This document shows positions 5,216-6,088 of a stretch of DNA of 6,088 nucleotides, in pieces. The position numbers and the translations under genes are program-made. The stretch's first letter is position 1. Each line of letters opens with the position of its first letter. Source of the stretch: Firmicutes bacterium UBA5496 (GTDB taxonomy: Bacteria; Bacillota; Proteinivoracia; UBA4975). The notes under the pieces are model-generated. The model made no database searches and was not told the origin of the DNA. It saw only the letters and a list, made by a program, of their open reading frames with translations. Where the stretch lies: contig DIPE01000006.1 of the NCBI GenBank assembly GCA_002427015.1, positions 1-6,088 on the forward strand. The letters run 5' to 3'.

Positions 5216-6088
5216 ATGCCAGTAATTGAAACAGTTGGTTTGACAAAATACTACGGCAAAACCAAAGGGATTGAAAATGTCAACCTTCAGGTGCAAGAGG
5301 GAGAGATTTTTGGCTTTATCGGTCCAAACGGCGCCGGCAAATCTACTGCCATCCGGACCTTGCTCAACTTCATCTTCCCTACATCCGGGGAAGCCAGGGT
5401 ACTAGGCTTGGATGTTGTTCGCCGGAGCCGGGAGATTCGGGCTCAAATCGGTTATCTGGCCGGCGAAGTAGGTTACTATGACGATTTAAAGGTCGGTGAA
5501 CTCTTGAATTATTCCTCTCGTTTTTACAACCAGGATTGTTCCTTAAGGATGCGAGAGCTGGTAGATATTTTTGACCTGGATGTAAATAAACCTGTGCACT
5601 CTCTTTCTCTGGGCAACAAAAAAAAGGTGGGGATTGTGCTCAGTCTGCTCCATCAGCCCCGGCTGCTGATACTGGATGAACCCACCAGCGGCCTTGATCC
5701 TTTGATGCAAAAGCGATTCTTTGAAGTCCTGCGGGAAGAGAACCGCAAGGGAAGCACTATCTTTTTCTCATCCCATGTGCTCAGTGAGGTTCAGCGCCTG
5801 TGCCATAGAGTGGCAATAATCAAGGATGGGCAGATTCTCAAGATAGAAGAAATGGACCAGCTGCGCAGCAATCAATTTCGCAAGCTGCGAATTGCCTTGG
5901 GCTCAGAGGAATTTAACGGCAAAGACATCCCCGGAGTCATTCATGCCTTCCGGGAAAATGGGATATGGCATTTATTGTACAAGGGGGATATTAATCAATT
6001 AGTGCGATTTTTATCGAGGTATGAGCTGATGGATCTGTGGCTGGAGGAGCCCGCCCTGGAAGAGATTTTTCTCCATTATTATGAGAAG
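5216..6088 (+). CDS. ABC-2-type exporter ATP-binding protein (3' end outside window)
   Basis: The frame is open for 291 codons to the window edge. It shows every nucleotide-binding-domain motif: Walker A GPNGAGKST (36-44), Q-loop region IGYLAGEVGYYDDL, a signature region SLSLGNKKK (129-137) in place of canonical LSGGQ, Walker B LLILDEP (150-156), D-loop SGLDP (158-162) and the H-loop His187. The degenerate signature is familiar from Bacillota ABC-2 exporters of the BcrA/CcmA-like kind. Residues about 215-291 form the extra C-terminal domain of that group, and the ending EEPALEEIFLHYYE is typical of its last residues, so very few codons are missing. It would energise export or membrane remodelling by a permease probably encoded just downstream. 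The substrate is unknown. It has its own promoter and a strong SD. Confidence 0.95.
   Translation, partial: MPVIETVGLTKYYGKTKGIENVNLQVQEGEIFGFIGPNGAGKSTAIRTLLNFIFPTSGEARVLGLDVVRRSREIRAQIGYLAGEVGYYDDLKVGELLNYSSRFYNQDCSLRMRELVDIFDLDVNKPVHSLSLGNKKKVGIVLSLLHQPRLLILDEPTSGLDPLMQKRFFEVLREENRKGSTIFFSSHVLSEVQRLCHRVAIIKDGQILKIEEMDQLRSNQFRKLRIALGSEEFNGKDIPGVIHAFRENGIWHLLYKGDINQLVRFLSRYELMDLWLEEPALEEIFLHYYEK

Overview
The window looks like part of a chromosome from an anaerobic, selenocysteine-using member of the Bacillota (Clostridia-like). The reasons are AGGAGG-type Shine-Dalgarno sites, GTG and TTG starts, intrinsic terminators with T-tracts, the style of the sirtuin and ABC-ATPase sequences, and moderate GC content. 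I cannot name a genus. UGA is also used as a normal stop here, at 366-368, so the code is not globally reassigned.

The most notable object is at the left edge. Positions 18-368 encode a 116-residue ArsC/Spx-family thioredoxin-fold protein with an in-frame TGA (48-50). That codon falls exactly where the family has its catalytic cysteine. Directly after it lies a long, near-perfect hairpin (52-96) whose apical loop begins GG and sits 20 nt from the UGA, as expected of a bacterial SECIS element. The gene has no Cys codon, so selenocysteine would be the only redox-active residue. A standard gene caller would miss it or report only the part downstream of the UGA. Downstream, 31 nt away on the same strand, is a gamma-type adenine-specific DNA methyltransferase (400-2010) with no restriction enzyme next to it. 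A bidirectional hairpin terminator (about 2021-2071) separates it from a convergent gene.

The middle holds a minus-strand gene (2063-3220, or up to 3271). It encodes an unrecognised surface protein with a signal peptide, an acidic Pro/Ser-rich linker and a C-terminal membrane anchor. It is divergent from nth, endonuclease III (3341-4009), which is followed 39 nt later by a Sir2-type NAD-dependent deacylase (4049-4798). These two are probably co-transcribed.

On the right, a small three-helix membrane protein (4795-5082, minus strand, TTG start) converges on the sirtuin gene, and both genes stop within the same CTAG. Its ribosome binding site lies in the 3' arm of a hairpin. A divergent ABC-2-type exporter ATPase (5216 to the window end) has a textbook sigma-70/sigma-A promoter with 17-bp spacing and a strong SD. 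It lacks only its last few codons, and its permease probably lies just outside.

The genes are mostly housekeeping or accessory functions in short units and do not form one pathway. The selenoprotein is the feature most likely to be lost or misannotated.
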